The notes beneath the pieces are model-generated. The model made no database searches, had not been told where the DNA came from, and saw only the letters and a list, made by a program, of their open reading frames with translations. From positions 115,029 through 179,028 of the forward strand of contig CAAFUS010000015.1 in NCBI GenBank assembly GCA_900766265.1: a stretch of DNA of 64,000 nt, in the 5' to 3' direction. This DNA is from Pseudomonadaceae bacterium. Its GTDB lineage: Bacteria; Pseudomonadota; Gammaproteobacteria; Pseudomonadales; Pseudomonadaceae. The number at the start of each line of letters is the position of its first letter. The first letter of the stretch is position 1. The position numbers and the translations under genes are program-made. Positions 16,670 to 25,506 of this stretch are shown here, piece after piece.

Positions 16670-17422
16670 TCAGCTGAATCCGCTTGCCGTTTGGAGGTCC
16701 GCCGGTTCAGCGCCTTCGCACAGCGAAAACCGCTCGAGCAGCTGCTGCGCCTGCTCGCGGGCGTTGAACATCAGTACGTCGATGATCGAGAGCGAAGGAA
16801 CGAAAGGGTGCTTCAGTTGCGGATACGTCAGCGCATCCATGCGCAGGAAGCGCAGCTCCAGCCCCTGAGCATGGAACGCGGCTGGGCAGTAGAGCTGTGT
16901 GCCGCCAATGGGGTTGATGTAACGCTTGCCGCCGAGCGCCCTGGTAAGGCGGATGATCCGCTCCTGTTTGTCGACGGGCTCGGGAATGCCCATTTCGGAA
17001 AGGCGGTACAGGGGCGTGTCGATCTGCAGGTATCGGCAAAGCTGAATGATCGAGTGTTCGGCGAAGCGCGCCAGGTTGTGCTGGGGGTACTTCAGAATTC
17101 CTTCTACCAACGCGAGCACCTGTTCACGATGGGGCGCTCGCGCATAGCTACGGGAAAGCATTTTGAGCAGTGCCGTGGCCTCGGCGTCGAAGTCATCGCA
17201 GAGCCAGCGCTGGTTGATCGGAGCGGTGCGTTCTCCGCGCTTGAGTGGCAGCGTAAACAGATGGGGCTGGCCGCCGACCAGAATTCGGTTTCGATTGATC
17301 CACGATCCCCTGACGTACTGCAGGTTGTCGCCCAGCACGAAGGCATCGCTTGTTGCGATCAGCTGGAAGTAGCCCAGGTAGGGGAACAGGTACGGCTGCA
17401 TCATAGCGACGGTCTTATGCAC
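16670..17422 (-). CDS. WbqC-like family protein
   Basis: A 250-residue soluble protein beginning KTVAMMQPYLFPYLGYFQLI, the hallmark of the WbqC family. Further conserved pieces are DAFVLGDNLQYVRGSWINRNRI and YINPIGGTQLY. WbqC-family genes are common in O-antigen and capsule clusters. Their biochemical role is not firmly established; some are linked to amino-sugar acylation or amino-acid attachment. The VioA-like aminotransferase in the same cluster would supply a 4-amino-sugar, which fits a role in N-acyl decoration, but this is inference. Confidence 0.85.
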   Translation of the reverse strand: MHKTVAMMQPYLFPYLGYFQLIATSDAFVLGDNLQYVRGSWINRNRILVGGQPHLFTLPLKRGERTAPINQRWLCDDFDAEATALLKMLSRSYARAPHREQVLALVEGILKYPQHNLARFAEHSIIQLCRYLQIDTPLYRLSEMGIPEPVDKQERIIRLTRALGGKRYINPIGGTQLYCPAAFHAQGLELRFLRMDALTYPQLKHPFVPSLSIIDVLMFNAREQAQQLLERFSLCEGAEPADLQTASGFS

Positions 17423-17443
17423 GGCACGTCTCCCTTTTGACGA

Positions 17444-19654
17444 TCAGTGTCTGGCTGCGTAGCTGTAGTAGCCGTAGGCGCCGGTGTCGTATGCCGAGGT
17501 CGATGCCTTGCGCCGAACCGCGTTGAGGATGGCACCCTTGATCAGGACCCCGTTCTGGCTCAGGCGGCGTTTGGCCGCCTCGATCTGTTGCGGCGTGCTC
17601 TTGCCGAAATGGGCCACCAGCAAGCTGGTGCCCGCTTGCTGAGCGACCAGTACGGCATCGGTAACAGCCAAAATCGGCGGCGTGTCGACGATTACGAGGT
17701 CGTAGTGCTGAGCCGCTTCGCACAGGAGTCGGGAGAAGCGCTCGTGCATGAGCAGCTCCGAGGGGTTAGGTGCGTTCAGCCCGCATGAGACGAAATGCAG
17801 CTCCGGTAGGTCGGTGCGTTGCGCTACCGCGGCCAATGTCAGACCGCTGGCCAGTGCATCGGACAGCCCGTCGCCGGGCCCGAGACCGAACAGCCGGTGC
17901 AGGTAGCCTCGGCGCATGTCGGCATCGATCAGCAAAACGCGTTGGCCTGCCTGGGCGATCACCGCGGCGAGATTGGCCGCGACGAACGATTTCCCAACCC
18001 CTGCCGTAGGGCTGGAAATCATCAGCACATTGTTGCGCGCTTCTAGCATGGCGAACTTGAGGCTGGTGCGCAGGCTGCGCAGTCCCTCGATGGCCAGATC
18101 CGCAGGGTCGGCCAGGGCAAGCAACTTTTTCGCACCGCCGCGGTTGCGCAGGCGACGCAAGCGCTCTTGCTTGCCCGAGTAGGGCAGCGCCGCGTACACC
18201 GGAAGACCCTGTTGTTCAATCACTTCGGGGCTTTCGACGCCGCGGTAGAAGGCTTGTCGCAGGAGGATGATCGCCGCGCCCGTCAGCAGGCCGGCGAATA
18301 TGGCAACCGCAAGGATCAGCGGGCGTATCGGCTTTGCAGGCTTCTCCACCACCGAATAGGCGTTGTCGATGATGCGCACGTTGCCGATAGTGCCTGCGCG
18401 CAGGATGTCCTGTTCCTGAGCCTTGTTCAGCAGCAGCGTGTATGTTTGGGTCGTGACCTGCATGTCGCGTGTCAGACGTAACAGTTCCTGCTGGGTCATC
18501 GGCAGGGCGTCGACCTTTTTCATCAGCCCGGCTTTTTGCGCATGCAGCTGGCCGATCTTGGTCATCAGCGTCTGGTAGCTGGGGTGGTCCGGGGTGAACA
18601 GGCGATCATATTCGGCACGTTTCAGGTTGTGCTCGGAAATCATCGCCTCCAGCGCGACGATCTGGTCGAGCACACCCTTGGTCTCGATGGAGATGTCCAC
18701 CGACTTGGCGTTGGTCTGGTAGTGGTTGAGCGCGTCCTCGGCCTTTTCCAATTCCTTTCGTACCAGGGGGATCTGGGAGCGCAGGAAGTCCAGCCGTTGC
18801 GCGGCCTCGGCCGAGCTGCGCTCGATGTTCTGGCGAACGTATAGACGGCTGACTTCGTCGAGGATGCGATTGGCGATCTTCGGGTCCGCGTCGTCGAGCG
18901 ACAGGTAAATGATCCCGGAGTCCTTACCGGCTTCGCCAATCTTGAGCCGCTTCTGATACTCGAGGGCAGTGGTTTGGGCCCGGGAACGCACGACCCGGAA
19001 CTCAGTGCCGGGACGCGCCCGCAGCTCCGCTACCTGAAGCTTGAACCCTCCTTGTTCGATGGCCTTGCCTACCTGGCCGCTCAACAGCAACTGCTCGTCC
19101 TCGTCGAACAGGCTGAATTTGCCCGCGTCATCATCAGCGCGCAGCGTCAGGCGTTCACCCAGATAGGCTTCCGGGACTTCGAGCTGGAAGATGTCCAGCG
19201 TCTCGCCACCCCACGCATAACGTTGCAGGCCGAACAACGGGGCCGCCAGTGTGCCATCGGTTTTGGGGTCGTGGTTGCGTGCCAGGTAGCCGCCAATCAA
19301 GGGGAGCCGTCGGGGCTCGGCTTCAATGAACAGCTTCAGGCGTTCAACCGCCTGCCCCAGCACCGCACGGGACTTGATCAGCTCGATCTCGGTCGTGGCC
19401 TGGGAGACTGAGTTGGGCTTGCTTACCACCTCCGGCACGCCTGAAATTCCGGCCTTCTTCGGCTCGATCTGGATCATCGCGCCGGCCCGGTAGATCGGTG
19501 TCGCAATCACCCCATAGGCGAACCCCAGCGCGGCGAACAATGCCGTCACCGTCATGAGCAGGCGGCGGTTGTCATAGGCTGTTCGCAGAATGCCGGCGAT
19601 GTCGATTCGGCTGTCTTCTTCATAGTCGAGCGACGAGCGGGTCAGTGCTGTCAT
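17444..19654 (-). CDS. Wzc-like polysaccharide co-polymerase with BY-type tyrosine kinase domain
   Basis: A 736-residue inner-membrane protein. Residues 17-60 hold a Wzz-type domain and the first membrane helix. A long coiled-coil periplasmic region with a GNVR-type end (IDNAYSVVEKPAKPIRP) follows, and then the second helix. The cytosolic kinase has Walker A SPTAGVGKS (about 548-556), Walker A' VLLIDADMRRG (Asp577/Asp579) and Walker B VIVDTPP (Asp657). A C-terminal cluster of tyrosines (Tyr722, 727, 729, 730, 732) is the expected autophosphorylation tail. It controls chain length and export. Start 19654 is preferred: AAGGA lies seven bases upstream. No cognate Wzb phosphatase or Wza exporter is present in this cluster. 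Confidence 0.92.
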   Translation of the reverse strand: MTALTRSSLDYEEDSRIDIAGILRTAYDNRRLLMTVTALFAALGFAYGVIATPIYRAGAMIQIEPKKAGISGVPEVVSKPNSVSQATTEIELIKSRAVLGQAVERLKLFIEAEPRRLPLIGGYLARNHDPKTDGTLAAPLFGLQRYAWGGETLDIFQLEVPEAYLGERLTLRADDDAGKFSLFDEDEQLLLSGQVGKAIEQGGFKLQVAELRARPGTEFRVVRSRAQTTALEYQKRLKIGEAGKDSGIIYLSLDDADPKIANRILDEVSRLYVRQNIERSSAEAAQRLDFLRSQIPLVRKELEKAEDALNHYQTNAKSVDISIETKGVLDQIVALEAMISEHNLKRAEYDRLFTPDHPSYQTLMTKIGQLHAQKAGLMKKVDALPMTQQELLRLTRDMQVTTQTYTLLLNKAQEQDILRAGTIGNVRIIDNAYSVVEKPAKPIRPLILAVAIFAGLLTGAAIILLRQAFYRGVESPEVIEQQGLPVYAALPYSGKQERLRRLRNRGGAKKLLALADPADLAIEGLRSLRTSLKFAMLEARNNVLMISSPTAGVGKSFVAANLAAVIAQAGQRVLLIDADMRRGYLHRLFGLGPGDGLSDALASGLTLAAVAQRTDLPELHFVSCGLNAPNPSELLMHERFSRLLCEAAQHYDLVIVDTPPILAVTDAVLVAQQAGTSLLVAHFGKSTPQQIEAAKRRLSQNGVLIKGAILNAVRRKASTSAYDTGAYGYYSYAARH

Positions 19655-19708
19655 CGGAATCCTTCCTTTGTCTGCGTCTTGCAAGGCGGTACGGGAGTGC
19701 GGTGAAAC

Positions 19709-20641
19709 TCATCTGCGCTCGCCGGCCATTGATAGCCGGCGCAACAGGTTGCGAGCCAGATCGCTGCACACCAAGGTCAGCGCGCGCAGCTTTCGGCTTG
19801 GACCGATCAGCGCCAATGACTGGCCGAACACCCGGATCAAGAAGTGGTCGCACAGTGCTTCGTCACCCATGCGGTGGTAATAACGGGCCAGTGAGTGATA
19901 TGCGTGAAGCGCCATCCAGATACGCTGCCTGCTGCTGCGCATGGAAAACACGCCGCCTTCATGAATGCGGTAGGCGGCCGGCTGGATTTCTCCAAGGAAC
20001 TTGCCTTTGCCGTAGGCGCCGAGCAGTGACCACCAGCAGATATCGAGCAGTTCTACGCCATGCAGCTCGCGCGGCAGATCATGGAGAACGTTGCGGAAAC
20101 ATGTCGTCAGCGTCGAAAGTGGCCGACCGCGTTGCAATTCGCGGGCGCTCGCGTCGCCGCGCAGGCGTCCGGTGAACTGCACCGGGCAGATGACCCCCTG
20201 GCTGTTGAACCTATAGGCGTCGTGATAAGTGATGACGTACTCCCGGTGCTGCTCAAGGAAATCCACCTGGATCTGCAGCTTTCGCGGGTCGGTCCAATAG
20301 TCGTCGCCCTCGCAATAGGCGATGTATTTCCCGCGCGCCTGAGCGAACAGACGGGTGCTGAACGGCGTTCCCAACCGATACTGGTTCTGCTGCTGATAGA
20401 TCGGCCGGATGATCGCCGGATAGCGCGCCGCGTAGTCGCGGATGATCCGGGCGGTCGAGTCGGTCGAGGCGTCGTCGTGGACGATTACCTCGAAAGGGAA
20501 GTCCGTTTCCTGCCGGAGGAATCCCTCCAGCGTTTCCCTGAGGTACGGTTCGTGGTTGTAGGTCAGGCAGACGATGCTGACCAGCGGCTCCGTGCGCGCC
20601 CCCCAGCCCGCCATAAGGGCCTGTTCGGTCCTGACTTCCAT
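19709..20641 (-). CDS. Glycosyltransferase family 2
   Basis: A 310-residue GT-A enzyme. The catalytic domain begins LVSIVCLTYNHEPYLRETL, with FEVIVHDDASTDSTARI (first Asp pair) and the metal-binding GKYIAYCEGDDYWTDPRKL following. It resembles the WbbD/WcaA-like GT2 proteins of polysaccharide loci. It acts on a lipid-linked intermediate in the cytosol. It begins four bases upstream of the end of the flippase gene in the direction of transcription, and it precedes the Wzc-like gene by 54 bp. Donor sugar unknown. Confidence 0.87.
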   Translation of the reverse strand: MEVRTEQALMAGWGARTEPLVSIVCLTYNHEPYLRETLEGFLRQETDFPFEVIVHDDASTDSTARIIRDYAARYPAIIRPIYQQQNQYRLGTPFSTRLFAQARGKYIAYCEGDDYWTDPRKLQIQVDFLEQHREYVITYHDAYRFNSQGVICPVQFTGRLRGDASARELQRGRPLSTLTTCFRNVLHDLPRELHGVELLDICWWSLLGAYGKGKFLGEIQPAAYRIHEGGVFSMRSSRQRIWMALHAYHSLARYYHRMGDEALCDHFLIRVFGQSLALIGPSRKLRALTLVCSDLARNLLRRLSMAGERR

Positions 20642-20644
20642 AGT

Positions 20645-22189
20645 TCAGATGCTCGGCTTGTGAATGAATAGGAAGAGGCGGTTCACCACCGGCCGGGTGG
20701 TCGCTGCAATCAGCAGCAGACACAGCGCGCCGCTGGCAGCCAACCCCATGAAGATGTCCAGGCGCTCATCGCTGGCCAACGCATCGAACAGCGGGGCGCT
20801 GAGCGCCAGGCCGATCGCGGTCATCAGGCAGATACGCAGCAGGTCCCGCAGCCAGGGCGCATGAAGCCTTGGCGCGAAGCGTTGATGCACCACCGGCGGC
20901 CAGACCAGGAAGGTGATCAGGCGCAAGGCGAACCAGACCACTGCTGCACCCCTTGCCCCGTGCTCGAAGACGGCGTACACCACCAGCGGCACGGCCAGGC
21001 CTGTCGAAACTAGGCTGTACCAGACATGCAGGCGCAGGCGCCCGTAGGCGTACTGCAGGTAGAACTGGAAGGCGCTGATCGCCATGATCGCGCTGCCCAG
21101 CACGTACCAGGGTAGGATCGATGCGCTCCAACGCGCCGCCTCGCGGTCACCTGTCCAAGCGTAAATGAGCTCTTCCGAATGCATAGCCACCACCGCCGCG
21201 AGGGGGAACAGAAGGCTGCAGACGAACCGGGTGGCAGCGAGGTACAGCGCCTGCATGTCGGCGTCACGCCCTTGTGAGGTGAGCATCGTCAGGCGTGGCA
21301 GCAAGGTCTGCACCAGCGGGTTGGTAAGCGTCATGATGCCGGTAGAGATCAGAGCCACCAGCGAAAAGTAGCCGTAATCCTCGAGACTGAGCACATTGGA
21401 GAGCAGCACCTTGTCCAGCTGGGTCAGCAGGATCCATAGCAGCGAGGTGAATGACAGGCTCGCGGCGAATGGCAGCACCGGCCTCACTGCCTGCCAATTG
21501 AATCCGGTGAGCAGTGCAGGGCTTGGCATCAGGCGATGGGCCTTGCAGGCGAAAAGCAGCATCTCCAGCAACGCCACGCCTGTCTGAAACAGGAAGAAAT
21601 CAAGCGGGTCCTGGGAGACCCGAGCCACCAACCACAGCCCGCCGAGGTAGCGCAGCGTCGCAACGACCATGTTCGCGCCGTTGAGCCAGGCGTGCAGCTC
21701 CATGCCTTGAATGCCGCTCTTGTAGAGCGTTGCGTACAGCCTCATGCCGACCATCAGGCCCATCAGTCCAACGCAGTGACCGATCGTCTCGGGGCTAAGG
21801 ATGTCAGCACGTAGCCAGTGTGTGGCGATCCAGGCGCTGGACAGTTGAATGACCAGCGCAGCGAGGAGCGCCATCGGTAGGAATATGATCTCGAACGAAC
21901 GCAGCAATTGGCCAAGGTGTTGCGTCATTGAAGGCGACATTGGCTGACCGCGAAAATGCGCGACCTGGCGCACCAGAGCCGGCGACATGCCCGCGTCGAG
22001 CAATTGCAACCAAGCCTGCATCACGGCAAAAAAACCGATCAGCCCGTACGCTTCAGCACCTAGATGGCCTAGATAGAAGGGCAGAATCACGATACCGATC
22101 AGCAAAGCGTACGCCTGGCCGAAATAGCTGAGGCCGGTGTTTCGGAGCATCGAGAGTTTGTTCGAGTCGGTCATTGCATGCGCATCCAT
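20645..22189 (-). CDS. Wzx-type polysaccharide flippase
   Basis: A 514-residue membrane protein with 12-14 predicted helices. It opens NTGLSYFGQAYALLIGIVILPFYLG, typical of the polysaccharide-specific transport (PST) branch of the MOP exporter superfamily. It should flip the undecaprenyl-linked repeat unit to the periplasm before polymerisation by the Wzy-like protein. Two starts are possible, Met1 at 22189 and Met6 at 22174 (MTDSNKLSML); neither has a strong Shine-Dalgarno. It directly follows the aminotransferase gene with 23 bp between. Confidence 0.88.
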   Translation of the reverse strand: MDAHAMTDSNKLSMLRNTGLSYFGQAYALLIGIVILPFYLGHLGAEAYGLIGFFAVMQAWLQLLDAGMSPALVRQVAHFRGQPMSPSMTQHLGQLLRSFEIIFLPMALLAALVIQLSSAWIATHWLRADILSPETIGHCVGLMGLMVGMRLYATLYKSGIQGMELHAWLNGANMVVATLRYLGGLWLVARVSQDPLDFFLFQTGVALLEMLLFACKAHRLMPSPALLTGFNWQAVRPVLPFAASLSFTSLLWILLTQLDKVLLSNVLSLEDYGYFSLVALISTGIMTLTNPLVQTLLPRLTMLTSQGRDADMQALYLAATRFVCSLLFPLAAVVAMHSEELIYAWTGDREAARWSASILPWYVLGSAIMAISAFQFYLQYAYGRLRLHVWYSLVSTGLAVPLVVYAVFEHGARGAAVVWFALRLITFLVWPPVVHQRFAPRLHAPWLRDLLRICLMTAIGLALSAPLFDALASDERLDIFMGLAASGALCLLLIAATTRPVVNRLFLFIHKPSI

Positions 22190-22212
22190 GGCGGGCTAGA
22201 CGTACGGAGGGG

Positions 22213-23349
22213 CTAGGAGGCGAGCGGCGGAGCCAAGGCTGGTGCGAAGGCGACGAGGCCGGTCGTGCGCGTACCGAGGGCACAACGGACCATGGTCGAG
22301 ATGACGGAGTCCTGGACTTCGCGCGGCAAGCCCGGATAGATGGGCAGGCACAGGACACGGCGGCTTAGCGCACGCGACCGTGCCTGCGGCACCTGCGGTT
22401 GCAGGTACGCGAGGGTATCGAGCGAGGGGTAGAAATAGCGGCGGGGGTTGATGCCGATCTGGTTCAGGATCGTGCGGCTGCGGACCAGTTCCATCTCGTC
22501 CTGTAGCGCGACCGGGAAGTAACTGTGGTTGCGCTCGCTGTCGGCCTGCAGTTGCTGCAGATCGAAGTAATCGCCCAGAGCGCGCTCGTAGCGGTTTCCG
22601 ATTTCGGCACGCTGCTCCAGGATGGTCTCGATGTCGTCGAGCACGCACAGGCCCATCGCCGCCGCGAATTCGTTGAGTTTGGCGTTGATGCCAGGCCCCC
22701 CGATCCGGTCGACGTCGATGATCCCGAAGTTACAAAGCTCACGTACCTTGGCGGCCAGGGCGTCGTCGTTCGTAACGATGGCTCCGCCCTCGATCGTGTG
22801 AAACAGCTTGGTGGCGTGAAAGCTGAGCGTTGAGAGGTCGCCCCAGTTCAATACCGACTGGCCGCGATGGCGTACGGCGAAGGCATGGGCCCCGTCATAA
22901 ATGGTCTTGAGCCGATGACGCCGGGCAATGGCATCTATCGCGGTGACGTCGCACGGGTTACCAAAGACATGGGTCGCGACAATGGCAGTTGTGTCAGGCC
23001 TTAAGCTGGATTCGATTTCGCAGGGGTCCAGATTCCATGTACGGGAGTCGATATCAGCAAACACTGGCTCGATGCCTGCCCATTCCAAGGTGCTGGTCGT
23101 AGCGACGAAACTGAAGGGCGTGGTGATTGCACTGCCTGCGACGTCGAGCGCCCGGTAAGCAACCTGCAAGGCTACTGTTCCATTGCTAGTCAGTACGATG
23201 TTGCGCACGCCCAGGTAGTCCTTCAGACGCTCTTCCAGAGCGGTTGCAAGGGGCCCATGATTGGTCATCCACCCAGAGCTGAAAATTCGATCTACATAAG
23301 CGTGGAATTTCACTTTATTGCCAAGGTAGGACTTCGTTACATTAATCAT
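22213..23349 (-). CDS. vioA: VioA-like DegT/DnrJ/EryC1 aminotransferase (dTDP-4-amino-4,6-dideoxyglucose synthesis)
   Basis: A 378-residue PLP enzyme of the sugar aminotransferase family. The start MINVTKSYLGNKVKFHAYV and the segment FSSGWMTNHGPL follow the VioA pattern. The PLP contacts are visible: Asp152 in IYDGAHAFAV and the Schiff-base lysine Lys181 in SFHATKLFHTIEGGA. VioA converts dTDP-4-keto-6-deoxyglucose to dTDP-4-amino-4,6-dideoxyglucose (viosamine). The 4-keto precursor would need RmlA and RmlB, which are not in this cluster and must come from elsewhere in the genome. The product may later be acylated. The enzyme class is sure; the precise sugar is inferred from similarity. Confidence 0.82.
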   Translation of the reverse strand: MINVTKSYLGNKVKFHAYVDRIFSSGWMTNHGPLATALEERLKDYLGVRNIVLTSNGTVALQVAYRALDVAGSAITTPFSFVATTSTLEWAGIEPVFADIDSRTWNLDPCEIESSLRPDTTAIVATHVFGNPCDVTAIDAIARRHRLKTIYDGAHAFAVRHRGQSVLNWGDLSTLSFHATKLFHTIEGGAIVTNDDALAAKVRELCNFGIIDVDRIGGPGINAKLNEFAAAMGLCVLDDIETILEQRAEIGNRYERALGDYFDLQQLQADSERNHSYFPVALQDEMELVRSRTILNQIGINPRRYFYPSLDTLAYLQPQVPQARSRALSRRVLCLPIYPGLPREVQDSVISTMVRCALGTRTTGLVAFAPALAPPLAS

Positions 23350-23372
23350 TGCGATGTCCCTATCGGTTCGTA

Positions 23373-24170
23373 TTAATTCAGTTTAATTGCGCTGGCGGAT
23401 TGTTTTGCAGCGCGCCGCGTCGCTTTTCTTGCGCGATATTGAGTAAGGGCAAGTATTAGACGTGTCGTTAAGCTGCCGGTATGAGGGTCGCCATAATGAA
23501 ATATCGCGGTTGCGCGGCGCTGACTGGTATTGCAGGGTTCGTTGGCATGAAGCGAGCGATACCCCCAGAACAAATAAATATTGCCGGGCTCGAGCTTGAG
23601 CCGCAGCGGATTGAGCCAGCCTTGATTGATGCCAATGACAATGAACTTTCTAGAAAGGGCGTTTTGCAGTAGGACCTTTTCGAACAGATTCAGCCAGACT
23701 GCCGGACGCACCCGGCGAAGATTTGGGAAAACCAGCAGGTCTCCACGCTGTTCGCCGTCGTCGGGGATATCAATCGGCACCAGCACCGTGACCAATGAGG
23801 CATCGTAATGGAAAGCGTTTGACTGCTTTCTGCCCGAGCGTCCCTGAACACAACGCAATACCTGTAGCAGCTCGACTGACGAGGGGCGTGTGCCCGTTGC
23901 CTCTAGGTAAAGGCCTTCGAGCAGACTCCGGAACCCGATGCAGTTCCCCAGCGCACCAAGCAGCGAATCCCGTAGCGCCGGGTGATCGTGATAGGCGAAG
24001 TACTGCCCCGAGTGCCTGGTCGCTTCGCTGCTGACCAGCGCGCGCAACGCGGCGAGCTGCTCAACAGTGAAAAAGTTGGCGATACAGACAAAGCCGTCGT
24101 TGTTCATAGTATCGGCGAGCGATGCATAACTATCGCTATCAACCTGGCAGAACTGCGTGGTCGTCAGCAT
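23373..24170 (-). CDS. Putative Fe(II)/2-oxoglutarate-dependent oxygenase (phytanoyl-CoA dioxygenase-like)
   Basis: A 265-residue protein with the double-stranded beta-helix signature: His121 and Asp123 in NAFHYDASL, a distal His208 in SLHANEPC, and Arg218/219 in SQRRATAIFHYGD as the likely 2-oxoglutarate ligand. The N-terminal part (MNNDGFVCIANFFTVEQL) resembles phytanoyl-CoA dioxygenase-like proteins. It is the first gene of the polysaccharide operon, 23 bp before the VioA-like gene. It could hydroxylate a sugar substituent or another small molecule; the substrate is unknown. The long untranslated leader lies immediately upstream. Confidence 0.65.
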   Translation of the reverse strand: MLTTTQFCQVDSDSYASLADTMNNDGFVCIANFFTVEQLAALRALVSSEATRHSGQYFAYHDHPALRDSLLGALGNCIGFRSLLEGLYLEATGTRPSSVELLQVLRCVQGRSGRKQSNAFHYDASLVTVLVPIDIPDDGEQRGDLLVFPNLRRVRPAVWLNLFEKVLLQNALSRKFIVIGINQGWLNPLRLKLEPGNIYLFWGYRSLHANEPCNTSQRRATAIFHYGDPHTGSLTTRLILALTQYRARKATRRAAKQSASAIKLN

Positions 24171-24271
24171 GTCCGTACCTTGGAATTATGATTAATAGTG
24201 CTGGTGGGTAGGCGCTCTAAGCGTGGCGCATGCAACGTCAAGCATGCCAACGTTAATAACGGCTGGGGCAC

Positions 24272-24282
24272 AGCTACCGCAC
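24272..24282 (-). promoter_or_regulatory. ops/JUMPstart-like element 1
   Basis: Read on the minus strand this is GTGCGGTAGCT, followed by GTGCCCCAGCC. It resembles the ops core GGCGGTAGCGT and the upstream GGTAGCTGT part of the enterobacterial JUMPstart sequence. It lies about 100 bases before the first gene of a polysaccharide operon that encodes its own RfaH-like protein. A second copy of the same 11-mer lies 78 bases further upstream. Function inferred, not shown. Confidence 0.5.
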
Positions 24283-24349
24283 GCCTAACGAATAAGCGAC
24301 AGGAATATGTTGGGCTTTTGCAATCGAGTGGACTGTTCTGCTTCGCAAT

Positions 24350-24360
24350 AGCTACCGCAC
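24350..24360 (-). promoter_or_regulatory. ops/JUMPstart-like element 2
   Basis: An exact second copy of GTGCGGTAGCT on the minus strand, here followed by ATTGCG. The repetition of an 11-base ops-like word in one leader, in the orientation of the polysaccharide genes, is what makes both sites credible. It is about 180 bases upstream of the first start codon. Confidence 0.5.
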
Positions 24361-25506
24361 ATCCGAAGGGCGGACGAGAGTGCGAGAGTCTTTCAAAAAA
24401 AGCGACAGCAGGGTCAACAGTCAGCGCGGCTTATTAAGCCAGGGAGGCATCCTTGGTTTGAAACTTCCTGTGTATTATTTTTCTGTGGAAGAGTTATCAG
24501 CCAGCTTTCAAAGGGCGTCAAGTAAGGCAAAAGCCCTTTTGATGATGACGCCGACGAACGGTAGCGATAGGTTCGTAAGTCATTGATTTGAATAGGGTCA
24601 GTTTTTTGACTTGTGACGTGGTTCAAATAAACGGCTCAGAGAAAAAAGGCTGCTTTTCAAGCGCCAGAAAAACATCCAAAGCACGGCGACGGCACTATCG
24701 GTCCTTCACTCCGTTCTCGAAATCCCCCAAATGGGCGGTCCGACATGGGATGACGGGTGTGGCGCTGTCTCCCTGTGAAAAGCTGTGAAATATGACAGTT
24801 CTGCGTTCAGGGCCGCCGGTTCGGTTGCTTCGATCCCTGGGGTCAAGGCGGTCGTGGGTCAGGCTCATGACCGCCCGCTCAGGTTTAGCTCATGACGACG
24901 AGGCGATAACGACCGGCGCACCTGCGCGTCGTTCGCCCGCGCGTGGCGCCACCTGCTCGATCGTGAGGCAATCGTCGATGCCGCCCAGGGTCCTGTCATC
25001 TAGGCCGACGCGCCGATAGTTGCCTTCGACCGCATCGTTGACCGCCTTGAGGTTCTCGTAGTCGCGGCATACCTGTTCGTACAGCTCGGGGCTGACGGCC
25101 AGAGGCCGGACACTGTCAATCACGGGCGCGACATCCGTGTTGCAAACAGGGGCCGCTCGTCGCCGCCTGGTGCCGAAGTGACGGGCCGGTCAGGGGGCGT
25201 GTTGGTCGTCGAGCTGAGCGTCGCTCCTTTGCCGTGTTCATGGTTCCGGCGGCCAGGCGATGCCGGGCAGGAGAAGTCGCTGAGGAGCGCTCGGGGAGCA
25301 CCAGAAGGGGCACGCGTCGTGCACGGAGTAGAAGTACATACCCGTCTGCTGCAGCGCAATAACGCCTTTTATCCGGGGCATTTCCGGAGGTGAGGGGGAC
25401 GTGCGGGTTGGGTGAAACGTGGGGGCTGAGGAGGCGAAGGCCATCCGCTGGCCACGATCCATCCTGAAGGGGAGCTGTTCGGTGTGAGCCTGACAGGCCC
25501 GCGCGG

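Larger units (their letters stand above)
24171..25506. other. Long non-coding interval upstream of the polysaccharide operon
   Basis: About 1.3 kb separates the first polysaccharide gene from the next gene, an MCP on the same strand. The part from about 24180 to 24680 is AT-richer than its surroundings and contains two ops-like sites reading toward the cluster, so it is best seen as promoter plus long leader. An AAAGGGC...GCCCTTT hairpin lies at about 24508-24540. The part from 24690 to 25500 has only short frames with no ribosome-binding site or family resemblance; the least bad is a GTG-start frame at 24890-25123 (minus). I support no gene here. Confidence 0.6.

Noticed and set aside
24554..24576. 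Hairpin ACGAAC...GTTCGT with GGTAGCG in its loop (ops-like)
   Set aside because: The ops-like word reads on the plus strand, away from the polysaccharide genes, so it is not counted as part of the leader signal.
24596..24611. GGGTCAGTTTTTTGAC, similar to the reverse of the IS21-type terminal repeat at 63893
   Set aside because: Only about 13 of 16 bases agree and no other IS sequence is near; likely chance or an unprovable relic.
24890..25123. GTG-start 77-codon frame on the minus strand in the 24-25.5 kb interval
   Set aside because: Composition is coding-like but there is no Shine-Dalgarno and no recognisable family; left as unsupported.
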